DNA of 64,000 bases, from positions 2,666,001 through 2,730,000 of the forward strand of contig NZ_CP071597.1 of assembly GCF_017357405.1 (NCBI RefSeq). The letters are read 5' to 3'. This document shows, piece after piece, positions 17,750-26,481 of this stretch. This DNA is from Halomontanus rarus. Its GTDB lineage: Archaea > Halobacteriota > Halobacteria > Halobacteriales > Natrialbaceae. The notes under the pieces are model-generated. The model had not been told where the DNA came from. It worked only from the letters and a program-made list of their open reading frames with translations, and ran no database searches. The first letter of the stretch is position 1. Every line of letters starts with the position of its first letter. Both the position numbers and the translations under genes were made by a program.

Positions 17750-19966
17750 ATGCAGACTCGAGATGACGGTCAGTTACGTGTGCTCTACGTCGGCGCCGAC
17801 CGGGACGGCGTACGGTCGGCGGCGACGGGTATCGAACGAAGTGGGACTCGCCTGTCGATCGTCACCGCTTCGTCTCGAGACGCCGGCCTCGAGACGCTCG
17901 ACGAACGGGAAATCGCGTGTGTCGTCTGCGAATCTCGAGTCGCGTGCGAGGGCGGGGTGGACGCCTGCCTCGATCCCGATGTCGACCTCGACCTCGACCT
18001 CGAACTCGAGTTCGTCGACGCGGTGCGCCAACGAGAGCCACACGTCCCGCTCGTCCTCTTCGCACGAAACGCGGGCTCGGAGGCGCTGGCCGTCGAGGCG
18101 TTCAGACGGGGCGTCACCGATTACGTGCAAGTCGGTGGCGGAGACGAGTCACCGTGGTCGACCCTCGTCGATCGAATCGACACCGCGGTCGCACAGGCGC
18201 GAGTCGACCGGCATCGACGTCGATCCGCGGCTCTCCTCGACCACCGCTCGGAGCTCGTCTGTACCGTTGACGAGGGCGGCGTGTTCACGTTCGTCAGTCC
18301 CGCTGTCGAGGACTTCCTCGAGTACGCACCGGCGGACCTCCTCGGCGAACGCGGCTTCGAGTTCGTCCACCCCAACGATCGAGCGACAGTTCGAGAGACC
18401 GTCGGAAAACTCCTCGACAACCCAAAGTGGGAGCCGACTGTGGAGTTCCGCGCAAAGTGTGCGGACGGACGCTGGACCCTGATCGAAGCCACCTGTCACA
18501 ACGTGCTCGACGATCCGACGATCGACGGGATCGCCGTCGTCGCCCGCGAGGGAACCGACGAGGTCGAAAACCAGTGCCAGCTTCGAGCGCTCCACGAGAC
18601 GACGCGTCAGCTCATGAAGGCTCGAACCCACCAAGAGATCGCCGACATCACGACCGAGGCCGCGCGGAACGTCCTCAGACTGTCGGTCAACGGCGTCTAC
18701 TTCCACGACGAGGCGAGCGATCGCCTCGTCCCGGTCGCGATAACGCGGCGGGGCGAGGACCTGTTCGACGAAATTCCGACGTTCGAACGGGGCGAAGGGA
18801 TCGTCTGGACGGTCTTTCGAACGGGGCAGGCGCAGATCTACGACGACGTGACGACCGATCCCGAGGCGTACAATCCGGACACGCCCATCCGGAGCGAGCT
18901 CGTCTTCCCGCTCGGCGACCACGGCGTGTTCATCGCCGGCTCGACCGACACCGCCGACTTCGAGGACCGAACCGTCTCGCTGGCGAACGTCCTCGCCGCG
19001 AACATCGAACGGGCACTCGATCGAGCCTCCCGTCAGGACGAACTGAAAGCCCGCGAACGAACGCTCGCCGCACAGAACGAACGACTCGAGCGCTTCTCCA
19101 GCATCGTCGCCCACGACCTCCAGGGCCCGTTGACCGTCGCCGCCGGAAACCTCGATCTCGCGAGGACTGAATCGGACGACGTCGACCGCTACCTCGCCGA
19201 AGCCGCTACCGCCCTCGAGCGGATGCAGCGGATCATCGACGACCTGCTGTGGCTCGCGCGGGAAGGCCGAGAGATCGGTTCCGTGACGACGGTCGACCTC
19301 GATCGGGTCACGCGATTCGCGTGGGGCCACGTCGACACCGAGGGTGCGACGCTCGAGGACGCCCGGATCCCCGACGTTCGATTTCAGGCGGACGAAGACC
19401 GGGTCGTTCAGCTGTTCGAGAACCTGTTTCGAAATAGTGTGGAGCACAGCTCCACAAACCCTCGGTCGCAAGCTCACGAGGATAGTGTGGAGCACAGCTC
19501 CACAAACCCTCGGTCGCAAGCTCACGAGGATAGTGTGGAGCACAGCTCCACAAACCCTCAGTCGCAGACTCCTGAGGATAGTGTGGAGCACGGCAGCAGT
19601 GGCGTTCTCGTCCGGGTCGACGCTGGCGACGACTGGCTCGCCGTCGAAGATACGGGGCCGGGGGTTCCGGAATCGAAACGAGACGAGATATTCGATACCG
19701 GCTACTCGACGTCGGCGGACGGCACCGGATACGGCCTCTCGATCGTCGAGACGATCGTGACCGCCCACGGCTGGGAGATCCGCGTCACTGACGGTCCCGA
19801 CGGCGGTGCTCGGTTCGAAATCACAGGGATCGACTCGCTCGAGTGGGGTGGCGAATGCGAGACCGAGAACGAAAGCGAGAGCGAGAGCGAACGCCGAACC
19901 GAAAGTGAACGCACACGCGAACGTAAACACAAACGCGATACTGGGACGGCAGATCCCGACGAATGA
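17750..19966 (+). CDS. PAS/GAF sensor histidine kinase with tandem-repeat insertion
   Basis: This 738-residue soluble kinase has a degenerate receiver-like N-terminus (about 8-145), a PAS domain (about 150-270, VCTVDEGGVFTFVSPAVEDFLEY), a GAF domain (about 285-425), HisKA with the phospho-acceptor His near residue 455 (SSIVAHDLQGPLT) and a HATPase domain: N box ENLFRNSVEH at about 557-566, G1 VEDTGPGVPE and G2 GTGYGLSIV. Directly after the N box lie three 16-residue repeats beginning SVEHSSTNP and a fourth start SVEHGSSG. The C-terminus is Glu/Ser/Arg-rich low-complexity sequence. No transmembrane segment is visible, so the signal is probably cytosolic (redox or light is possible). No response regulator is adjacent. 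Confidence 0.92.
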   Translation: MQTRDDGQLRVLYVGADRDGVRSAATGIERSGTRLSIVTASSRDAGLETLDEREIACVVCESRVACEGGVDACLDPDVDLDLDLELEFVDAVRQREPHVPLVLFARNAGSEALAVEAFRRGVTDYVQVGGGDESPWSTLVDRIDTAVAQARVDRHRRRSAALLDHRSELVCTVDEGGVFTFVSPAVEDFLEYAPADLLGERGFEFVHPNDRATVRETVGKLLDNPKWEPTVEFRAKCADGRWTLIEATCHNVLDDPTIDGIAVVAREGTDEVENQCQLRALHETTRQLMKARTHQEIADITTEAARNVLRLSVNGVYFHDEASDRLVPVAITRRGEDLFDEIPTFERGEGIVWTVFRTGQAQIYDDVTTDPEAYNPDTPIRSELVFPLGDHGVFIAGSTDTADFEDRTVSLANVLAANIERALDRASRQDELKARERTLAAQNERLERFSSIVAHDLQGPLTVAAGNLDLARTESDDVDRYLAEAATALERMQRIIDDLLWLAREGREIGSVTTVDLDRVTRFAWGHVDTEGATLEDARIPDVRFQADEDRVVQLFENLFRNSVEHSSTNPRSQAHEDSVEHSSTNPRSQAHEDSVEHSSTNPQSQTPEDSVEHGSSGVLVRVDAGDDWLAVEDTGPGVPESKRDEIFDTGYSTSADGTGYGLSIVETIVTAHGWEIRVTDGPDGGARFEITGIDSLEWGGECETENESESESERRTESERTRERKHKRDTGTADPDE
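19436..19597 (+). repeat. 48-bp in-frame minisatellite inside histidine kinase
   Basis: Units start at 19436, 19484 and 19532, with a partial fourth at 19580. The first two are identical and the third has a few changes. Each unit contains the inverted repeat GTGGAGC-ACA-GCTCCAC, able to form a hairpin, and encodes 16 residues, so expansion keeps the reading frame. Confidence 0.95.
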
Positions 19967-20026
19967 GGCGACACACGGTACGAGTCACTCGCGGTTTCGT
20001 GCGAAACGGTATCGAACTCGGACGGC

Positions 20027-20047
20027 TGGGAACGGGAATCGTTCCCA
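20027..20047 (+). terminator. Stem-loop downstream of histidine kinase
   Basis: TGGGAACG-GGAAT-CGTTCCCA forms a perfect 8-bp stem with a 5-base loop, 60 bases after the kinase stop. A terminator role is inferred from position. An AT-rich AGTATAAAC follows shortly after. Confidence 0.4.
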
Positions 20048-20176
20048 CAGTGACGAAAGTATAAACTGTGCGACAGGAGGTGACCGATCCGCCAGTACAA
20101 CGGCCGGTATCGGACCCTCGAATCGTGGCGTGGTGAAACAGCCAGTCCCGAATCGAACGCGTTCGGATGGTCGAGG

Positions 20177-20779
20177 CTAGAGCTGTTCGACGCTCCCGTC
20201 GGCTTCACGCTCGCGGAACACCTGCCCCTCGAAGAGCGTAACGATAACCTCGTCGTCTTGCCACGCGGTCGGCGGCAGGCCGGCCTTCCGGCAGGTGCGG
20301 TCGAGGTACTCGTGTTCGCTCCAGCCGTTCTCGACGGGCACCGTCGGGTAGAGCCAACCGCTCTGTCCGTTTCCGTCGATGGCGACGCCGTGAGTACCGA
20401 GCTCGAGGTCGGCGATCGGGTCGTCGGTCAGAAGAACGTTCCGGACCACACAGACCGAGACGGTGAGGTTCGACAGCTCCGAGGGTGTGACCTCGGAGCC
20501 ACAGGAGTCGTCGCTGGCGGCTTCGATAGCCGCGTCGACGATGACGTGTCCGAGCTGTTCACCGGTGCGGTAGCCGCCGGCGCAGCCGCGAAGGCTCCCC
20601 CGCCCGCGAGTGGACTCGAGGCGGACGAACGCGCCGGTTCGCTCGTAGAACGCGTCGCGCATGCTGCCGGGGTGTTCTCGTTGACCGTGTCGTACGTAGG
20701 ATTCGACGGATTCGCGCGCGAGTTCGACCGCGCGTGCACCGTCTTCGTAGGAGATGTCGACGCCCTGTCGCTGGGACAT
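20177..20779 (-). CDS. AMMECR1 / TIGR00296 family protein
   Basis: This 200-residue protein starts at ATG 20779; another ATG at 20791 adds four residues. The AMMECR1 domain covers nearly the whole chain: GAFVRLESTRGRGSLRGCAGG contains the family's invariant LRGC motif, followed by VIVDAAIEAASDD, LSNLTVSVCVV and the closing W-containing segment (TAWQDDEVIVTLFEGQVF). The family is universal in archaea and eukaryotes, and structures show a ligand-binding-like groove, but no activity is established. It is divergent from the RNase P RNA gene. Confidence 0.9.
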   Translation of the reverse strand: MSQRQGVDISYEDGARAVELARESVESYVRHGQREHPGSMRDAFYERTGAFVRLESTRGRGSLRGCAGGYRTGEQLGHVIVDAAIEAASDDSCGSEVTPSELSNLTVSVCVVRNVLLTDDPIADLELGTHGVAIDGNGQSGWLYPTVPVENGWSEHEYLDRTCRKAGLPPTAWQDDEVIVTLFEGQVFREREADGSVEQL

Positions 20780-20865
20780 ACGGATGTACATGGGACTACC
20801 CGACCTAAAACGCTTCCATTCAGAGCGGGCGACTATTTATCCTTACCGAGAGACTTAACCCGGAA

Positions 20866-21455
20866 CCGCGACTAGGTGGAAACGGGAGAGAGAGCCCGGC
20901 TGCCGCGGTGGACGTGCCGGCGACGGCACGTCTACATAACGTGGACCGACCCCTCGGGTCGCCCCACGCTCGCGAGGAAAGTCCCCCCACCGTTCGGGCG
21001 GGTGACCGGGCGCAAGTCCGGAGCGGGAGACCGCTGGCTCTGGAACAGAAACGACACGTCTCGGCCCGACCGATGATGCGTGCGACCCCGACCGCGAGGA
21101 AGGGAAGCTAACCCGCAGAGGGTACGGTGATTCGACCATCCTCATGGCGAATCGCCGACTCGAGACGGCTCGACGCGAGCCGCCGAGAGTGAGTGTGCGC
21201 GTGCGTGTGCTCGTGGTTCGAGACCACGAACCGCGCGATATGAAACGGTACACGCCGTCGAAGACGGCGCGGTCACGCACAGACACACCGACGGCCGAGG
21301 ATCGATGGAACGGCGAACCCTCACCGGTGCAAGTTCGCGTCGCTGGTAGCCCGAAAACACCGCAGCTGTGACCGTCCGTGGCTACAGTTGCGGGCGGCGC
21401 GAACGCTCAGCCGAATGCCGGGACGAACAGAAGGGGGCTTACTCCTCTCGCCCTG
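20866..21455 (+). ncRNA. rnpB: RNase P RNA (archaeal type A), boundaries approximate
   Basis: The catalytic RNA that trims tRNA 5' leaders. The universal CR-I motif GAGGAAAGTCC is at about 20980, AACAGAAACGACAC (CR-II/III region) at about 21042, GAAGGGAAGCTAACCCGCAGAG near 21100, a GATGGAACGGCGAACCC block at about 21303 and CR-V ACAGAAGGGGGCTTACT at about 21427-21443. CR-I and CR-V can pair as helix P4 (AGTCCCCC with GGGGGCT). The ends GGGAGAGAG and CCTCTCGCCC can pair as P1. A TATA-like CTATTTATCC at 20834-20843 would place transcription near 20866. The middle (about 21150-21300) is an extended GC-rich hairpin region, longer than I would expect for H. volcanii. Confidence 0.93.
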
Positions 21456-21710
21456 TTACGTGCTGAGTGACGACGCCATCTCGAACGTCCACACCGGTAT
21501 GATAGTCGCCGGGAGAACAACCGTTTCGCTTGCAGCGACCTAGCCTCGAGTCACTCAGTCGGCCACGATTCGAAAACACCATCTCACCGAGGATCGCAAG
21601 AAAAGCGACCTCGAGTGGGAGTATTTGGTGGGAGGCGACTGACGGCCGTGGGGGAGAGGGAAGGTCGGTGTGGGTGTAAGACGACGATTACCCGACTCGA
21701 GCACCTCCTC

Positions 21711-21863
21711 CTACCGACGCGTCTGGCACCCGCAGGGAACCGAGTAGCGTTCCATTGGGCCCGTGGCGTAGACGCCGACGATCGGTTGCCCACAGCTCGG
21801 GCACGGCTCGAGGAATTCGGAGTCGCCTGTGTCAGTCGTGTCGTCCGAGTTCGTGTCGCTCAT
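21711..21863 (-). CDS. 50-residue CPxCG zinc-finger-like small protein
   Basis: Translating 21863 down to a TAG at 21711-21713 gives a 50-residue protein. An acidic N-terminus (MSDTNSDDTTDTGDSEF) precedes EPCPSCGQPIVGVYATG and then VPCGCQTRR. The CPxCG knuckle followed about 24 residues later by CGC is the pattern of haloarchaeal one-domain zinc-ribbon micro-proteins, many of which are translated regulatory or scaffold proteins of unknown role. It is preceded by an ATG right after a GGTCC-rich leader. There is no operon partner on this strand. Confidence 0.65.
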   Translation of the reverse strand: MSDTNSDDTTDTGDSEFLEPCPSCGQPIVGVYATGPMERYSVPCGCQTRR

Positions 21864-22220
21864 TTGGTCCTCCAGATGTGCGTCGTGGTGAATCGGCGCT
21901 TCGAGACGGCTGTCTTTGCCGACGATTCTGCGGTCGTGTGAGGTGGGTCTATCTCGTGCGTGTGTCTACAACCGTAGCTTTCGAAGCCCGTCGATCGGCC
22001 TGAAAGCCGTGCCTCGGATGTTCCCGCACCCGAGTTCCGTGTACACCCCCTCCCAGTTAGATTCACAACGTCCACCGGACCATTCACGAAACATCATTTT
22101 ATATTTACCGAAATCGAATTGGAATGACTGGCGTAACTCGAGTGGCGGTTGGTCTCGAGACGAACAGGTGGTTTCGGGTTGCATTTCACTCGAGAGACTC
22201 GAGCGAACGGAGTGTGCGTG

Positions 22221-22239
22221 CTGACGGAGATTTGAACTC
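22221..22239 (-). repeat. Copy of tRNA-Arg 3' segment (distal)
   Basis: CTGACGGAGATTTGAACTC here exactly equals the complement of the tRNA-Arg T-arm/acceptor region at 22435-22453. The flank GAGCGAACGGAGTGTGCGTG also resembles the flank GAGAACGAAGTGAGCG next to the tRNA. It lies 192 bp beyond the tRNA 3' end. Confidence 0.85.
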
Positions 22240-22314
22240 GTCGAGATGTTCTGGGCGTGCGGCGCTTCGCGCCGTTCCGAGCTGCAACTCGTCTGCTCAA
22301 ATCACCGTGTGTGA

Positions 22315-22366
22315 GTTTTCAGGGAACAGACTCCTCGCTACGCTCGTCGTGTTGTTCCCTGAAAAC
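22315..22366. repeat. 14-bp inverted repeat downstream of tRNA-Arg
   Basis: GTTTTCAGGGAACA (22315-22328) and TGTTCCCTGAAAAC (22353-22366) are perfect reverse complements with a 24-base spacer. The right arm directly abuts a 12-base copy of the tRNA 3' end. Confidence 0.9.
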
Positions 22367-22378
22367 GTCCTGACGGAG
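22367..22378 (-). repeat. Copy of tRNA-Arg 3' end (proximal)
   Basis: GTCCTGACGGAG is identical to the complement of the last 12 stem bases of tRNA-Arg at 22432-22443. It directly follows the inverted repeat and lies 52 bp from the tRNA. Confidence 0.75.
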
Positions 22379-22430
22379 TTTTACGCGACAGTCGCGAGCG
22401 TAAAGCAGGTCAGGTCGAGAACGAAGTGAG

Positions 22431-22503
22431 CGTCCTGACGGAGATTTGAACTCCGGTCCCTGGCTCCGCAAGCCAAGAGGATAGTCCACTACCCTACCAG
22501 GAC
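22431..22503 (-). tRNA. tRNA-Arg (anticodon GCG)
   Basis: On the minus strand the 73-base cloverleaf has acceptor arms GTCCTGG / TCAGGAC with one G-U pair, an anticodon stem TTGGC/GCCAG around the loop TTGCGGA (anticodon GCG, reading CGC), and a T loop TTCAAAT. No intron and no encoded CCA are seen. Confidence 0.93.
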
Positions 22504-22694
22504 TCAACTCAACGTAGAGCAGTCCCTCTTAAATCCCTTTCGAAACCCGCGTCGTTCCGTCTGGCGATTTGCTACCGACGGCCGCAACACTCGAGCGATT
22601 ACCCGCCTCCATCGCTTCCCCTGCGAGCGATCACACTGAAATCACTGTTTCACCAATCATAATGGGTTTGATACGTGAGCGCCTACGCCGGTAT

Positions 22695-23207
22695 ATGAAA
22701 CGACGTCTCTTGCTCGCTCGAGTCTGCTCTATCGCTGGTTTCGGTGCACTCGCGGGGTGTATAGACGGGGCTGGGAGTACCGATGGAAACGGTGACGAGA
22801 ACGACACGGACGACAGTTGGACGACCGCCGACGACGAGGACACTGCGACGGACCCGGTCGCCGACACCACGATCGAAACGCTCGAGGCCAAGTGCGGTTC
22901 GACCAGCGAGGCGACGATCGCCGCCGATCTCGAGGCCGAGCCCGGGACGGCGACGATCACCGGCTCCGTCCGCGCACCGAACCCGTGTCACGAGGCCGTG
23001 GTGGCGGGTACGGTCGTCGAAAACGGGACGCTCACCGCGACGATCGGTGTCGAGAGCGACGGCGAGGACATCTGTATGGAGTGTACGGGGCAGGTCGAGT
23101 ACGAGGCGACGTTCACGTTCGGCCGACGGCCGCCGACCGTGCTGGCGGTCGACCACGAACACCTCGAGGAGACGAACGAGGTCGCTCGCCGCGACCTCGA
23201 CGGGTAG
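22695..23207 (+). CDS. Haloarchaeal lipoprotein with Cys pairs
   Basis: This 170-residue protein starts at ATG 22695. MKRRLLLARVCSIAGFGALAGC is a lipoprotein signal with a twin arginine, followed by an Asp/Thr/Asn linker (about residues 25-55). The mature beta-rich domain contains four cysteines (KCGSTSEA, PNPCHEAV and DICMECTG), which could form disulfides or bind metal. No known domain is recognised; similar short lipoproteins are abundant in Halobacteria. It is 190 bp from tRNA-Arg and probably has its own promoter. Confidence 0.7.
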   Translation: MKRRLLLARVCSIAGFGALAGCIDGAGSTDGNGDENDTDDSWTTADDEDTATDPVADTTIETLEAKCGSTSEATIAADLEAEPGTATITGSVRAPNPCHEAVVAGTVVENGTLTATIGVESDGEDICMECTGQVEYEATFTFGRRPPTVLAVDHEHLEETNEVARRDLDG

Positions 23208-23453
23208 TACAGTAACCGGTGAGTCACTGCACTCCGGTTATACGAGGGCCGTGTGATCAGGGCGCGAATCGGTTCGAGCGACACGGTACTGATGACTCGC
23301 ATCCGCCAGTGAAAAGACGTAAGCGACGGGTCGGTAGAGTACCCACCGAACGGAGGACATGTTGGAGACGAACGTGAACGGACGGAAAGAGAGTCGTTTC
23401 AGACGTCGGAGACCGCGCTACCGACGGGAGCCGCGACACCGGAGGCCGCGAGC

Positions 23454-24782
23454 GTGAACGACAACGACCGGTCGATCGTCGGCTTCACGATGATCGGTCA
23501 CGCGCTGGTCCACACCTATGAGCTGTCGATTCCGATCCTGATGACCATCTGGCTGCTCGAGTTCTCGACGACGGCCGCCACGTTAGGCTACGTCGTCACG
23601 GTCGGCTACGGCCTCTTCGGCGTCGGCGCGTTGCCGGGTGGCATCCTCGTGGATCGGTACGGCTCGCGCGCGTTGATCTGTGTCTGCCTCGCCGGAATGG
23701 GACTCTCCTTTCTGCTCGTGAGTCTGACGCCGGGAATCTTCGCGCTGGCCGTCGCGCTCGGAATCTGGGGGATCGCCGCCAGCGTTTACCACCCCGCGGG
23801 ACTCACGCTGATCAGCAACGGCGTCCGCGACCGCGGTGCGGGGTTCGCCTACCACGGGATGGCCGGGAACATCGGTATCGCACTCGGGCCCTTGGCGACC
23901 GCCCTGTTGCTGGTCGCGTTCGACTGGCGGCTCGTGGCGGCCGCCCTCGCGATCCCCTCTCTCGCCGGCGCGGCCGCCGGGCTGGCGATGGAGTTCGATG
24001 AGATGGCGGCCGTCGAATCGATGGGTGTACCCGACGGCGGGGAGCGCGAGGACGGACGCGACGGTAGCGAGGGCGGAGACGGAGACGACGGCAGCGACAC
24101 CCGACACTCGTCGACCGGCGTCGACTCGCTCACCGGTCTGGTCGCCGAAACCCGCCGGCTCTTCACGCTCGCCTTTCTCACGGTGTTCGTCGTCGTCACG
24201 TTCAGCGGGCTCTACTACCGCGGCGTCCTGACCTTCTTGCCCGACTTGTTGGGAGACTTCCTCGAGACGGCCGTCGGCGACACGCGACTCCTGTTCGACC
24301 CGGAGAGCCCGATGGCCGAGGAGTTCGACCTCGCACAGTACCTCTACGTCGGATTGCTGGTGGTCGGTATCGTCGGCCAGTACGTCGGCGGCAGGCTCGT
24401 CGACGCCGTCGAACCCGACCGCGGGCTCGCCGTCGTCTTCGTCGCCCTCGCCGTTCTCGCCGTCGTCTTCGTCCCGACGGCTCAGGCTGGCCTCTGGCCG
24501 CTGCTGGCCGTGAGCGTCGTGCTCGGGTTCGTCCTCTTCGCGTTGCAACCGCTCGAGCAGGCGACGATCGCGAAGTACTCCGTGCCCGAGGCACGCGGAC
24601 TCTCGTTCGGCTACACCTATCTCGCGATCTTCGGGATCGGTGCGCTGGGGGCGGCGATCGTCGGCACCGTGCTCACGTACGCGTCGCCGTCGGTGATGTT
24701 CGTGGTGTTGGCCGGATTCGCGGTGGTCGCCTGTGTACTCGCGCTCTCGCTGGGTCGACGAGCCGACCCGGACAGCTGGTAA
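23454..24782 (+). CDS. MFS transporter, fosmidomycin-resistance-like
   Basis: This 442-residue protein starts with GTG 23454 and has about twelve hydrophobic segments. A long acidic cytosolic loop (about residues 185-220) lies between the two six-helix halves. The conserved ASVYHPAGLTLIS segment and the H-A-x-x-H-x-Y start (IGHALVHTYELSIPIL) are typical of the FsrA branch of the major facilitator superfamily, which exports small molecules by proton antiport. The second half ends QPLEQATIAKYSVPEARGLSFG. The natural substrate is unknown. It has no obvious operon partner. Confidence 0.88.
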   Translation: MNDNDRSIVGFTMIGHALVHTYELSIPILMTIWLLEFSTTAATLGYVVTVGYGLFGVGALPGGILVDRYGSRALICVCLAGMGLSFLLVSLTPGIFALAVALGIWGIAASVYHPAGLTLISNGVRDRGAGFAYHGMAGNIGIALGPLATALLLVAFDWRLVAAALAIPSLAGAAAGLAMEFDEMAAVESMGVPDGGEREDGRDGSEGGDGDDGSDTRHSSTGVDSLTGLVAETRRLFTLAFLTVFVVVTFSGLYYRGVLTFLPDLLGDFLETAVGDTRLLFDPESPMAEEFDLAQYLYVGLLVVGIVGQYVGGRLVDAVEPDRGLAVVFVALAVLAVVFVPTAQAGLWPLLAVSVVLGFVLFALQPLEQATIAKYSVPEARGLSFGYTYLAIFGIGALGAAIVGTVLTYASPSVMFVVLAGFAVVACVLALSLGRRADPDSW

Positions 24783-24932
24783 CGAACGCTCCACTCTCGA
24801 GCGATCGACGAACGGTTTATACCGGAAGCCGAACCAACGCACTGCTATGCAGCCGACGAGCCGAATCGACGGCGAGCAATCGAGGCGAAGAGACACGCTT
24901 ATGCGCGGCGTGTTCGTGAACGAGACTAGATT

Positions 24933-26414
24933 ATGAGCGACATCGAGGGGATCTACGAGGACCTCGAGGCCGACGTCTCTCTCGAGGAGTTTCGCGAGGC
25001 CGTCGAGGAGAAAGTCGAACAGATGGGCGGACTCGCAGACGAGGAGACGGCGGCGATGCTGATCGCTCACGAGATCGGCGAGAGCGAGGTCAACGGCGTC
25101 GCGGACGTCGAACCGGGCATGGAGGAAGTGAAGTTCATCGCCAAGGTCGTGAGCATCGACGAGCTCCGTACCTTTGAACGCGACGGCGAACAGGACGACG
25201 GCCGCGTCGTCAACGTCGAGGTCGCCGACGAGACCGGCTCGCTACGAGCGTCGTTCTGGGACGAACACGCCGAAGCGGCCGTCAACGAACTCGAGGAGGG
25301 GCAGGTCCTGCGGATCGTGGGTCGCCCCAAGGAGGGCTTCAGCGGCGTCGAGGTCAGCGTCGACGACGTCGAACCGGACGACGACGTGGAGATCGACGTG
25401 CAGATCTCGGACACCTACACCGTCGAGGACCTCTCGCTCGGCCTCTCGAACGTCAACCTCGTCGGACTCGTCCTCGACACCGATTCCGTGCGCACCTTCG
25501 ACCGAGACGACGGCTCCGAAGGCAAGGTCTCGAACCTCACGCTGGGCGACTCGACCGGTCGGATCCGCGTCACGCTCTGGGACGAACAGGCCGACCAGGC
25601 CGAGGAACTCGAGGCTGGAACCACCGTCGAGGTGATCGACGGCTACGTTCGCGAACGCGACGGCGATCTCGAGCTCCACCTGGGTAACCGCGGGGCGATC
25701 GAGGAGGTCGACGAGGACGTCGAGTACGTCCCCGAAAGCACGCCCATCGAGAGCCTCGAGATCGACCAGACGGTCGACCTCGCTGGCGTCGTTCGATCGG
25801 CGGACCCAAAGCGGACTTTCGACCGCGACGACGGCTCCGAGGGGCAGGTTCGGAACATTCGTATTCAGGACGCGACGGCCGACATCCGGGTCGCGATGTG
25901 GGGAGACAAGGCGGATCTCGATATCGGCCCCGGCGACGAGGTCGCGCTGGCCGACGTCGAGATTCAGGACGGCTGGCAGGACGACCTCGAGGCCTCCGCG
26001 GGCTGGCGGTCGACGATCACCGTCCTCGAGTCGGACGTCGGCGGCGGTGGGTCAGGTTCGGGGTCGAGTGCCGGCGGAACCGACTCGAGCGGCGACAACG
26101 CGGGGCTATCGGCGTTCGGGGGAGACGGCGACGAGTCGGATTCCGACGACATCGAGACCGAGGGCGAGAGCGAAAGCGAGAGTGGGAGTGGGAGTAGGAG
26201 TGAGACGGAGACGAAAGATCAGGATCAAGACCCCACGGACGGCGAAGAACTCGAGTTTACGGGCGTCGTCGTGCAGGCGGGTAACCCGGTCGTGCTCGAC
26301 GACGGCGAGACGACGATGAGCGTCGAGACGGCCGCCGACGTTGGCCTCGGAGAGGAGGTCACCGCTCGCGGAGTCGTCCGCGACGGTCGTCTCGAGGCCA
26401 ACGACGTCTTCTGA
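24933..26414 (+). CDS. rpa2: RPA-family single-stranded DNA-binding protein
   Basis: This 493-residue cytoplasmic protein coats single-stranded DNA in replication and repair. After a helical N-terminus (1-65) come three OB folds, each with a recurring x-x-G-x-V-x-(N/S)-(V/L/I) and (S/R)-(F/L/M)-W-(D/G)-(E/D) pattern: ASFWDEHAE (about 70-160), VTLWDEQAD (170-260) and VAMWGDKAD (275-370). A Ser/Glu/Gly linker and a short C-terminal OB-like domain (about 435-493) follow. The arrangement and the histone and deacetylase genes directly downstream match the stand-alone RPA (rpa2) locus of Haloferax. A CTTATG box about 35 bp before the ATG suggests a near-leaderless transcript. Encoded hexamer repeats lie in the linker (26160-26210). 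Confidence 0.9.
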   Translation: MSDIEGIYEDLEADVSLEEFREAVEEKVEQMGGLADEETAAMLIAHEIGESEVNGVADVEPGMEEVKFIAKVVSIDELRTFERDGEQDDGRVVNVEVADETGSLRASFWDEHAEAAVNELEEGQVLRIVGRPKEGFSGVEVSVDDVEPDDDVEIDVQISDTYTVEDLSLGLSNVNLVGLVLDTDSVRTFDRDDGSEGKVSNLTLGDSTGRIRVTLWDEQADQAEELEAGTTVEVIDGYVRERDGDLELHLGNRGAIEEVDEDVEYVPESTPIESLEIDQTVDLAGVVRSADPKRTFDRDDGSEGQVRNIRIQDATADIRVAMWGDKADLDIGPGDEVALADVEIQDGWQDDLEASAGWRSTITVLESDVGGGGSGSGSSAGGTDSSGDNAGLSAFGGDGDESDSDDIETEGESESESGSGSRSETETKDQDQDPTDGEELEFTGVVVQAGNPVVLDDGETTMSVETAADVGLGEEVTARGVVRDGRLEANDVF

Positions 26415-26481
26415 GCGCGCGACGGCTTCGATAGCGGTGTCTAGGAAAAGCGTTAAGGGGGTCAACTGCCGGTATCAACGT

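Larger units (their letters stand above)
21864..22430. other. Intergenic region with tRNA-derived repeats
   Basis: No gene is convincing in this 567-bp stretch. It holds two copies of the tRNA-Arg 3' end, a 14-bp inverted repeat and a short GC hairpin (GGCGC-TTC-GCGCC near 22260), all listed separately. A TTTTATATTTACC box at about 22097 is promoter-like without a clear gene. Confidence 0.7.

Noticed and set aside
21615-21941. 108-codon plus-strand frame over the zinc-finger gene
   Set aside because: Basic composition and no motif. The minus strand encodes the CPxCG protein with clear cysteine pattern.
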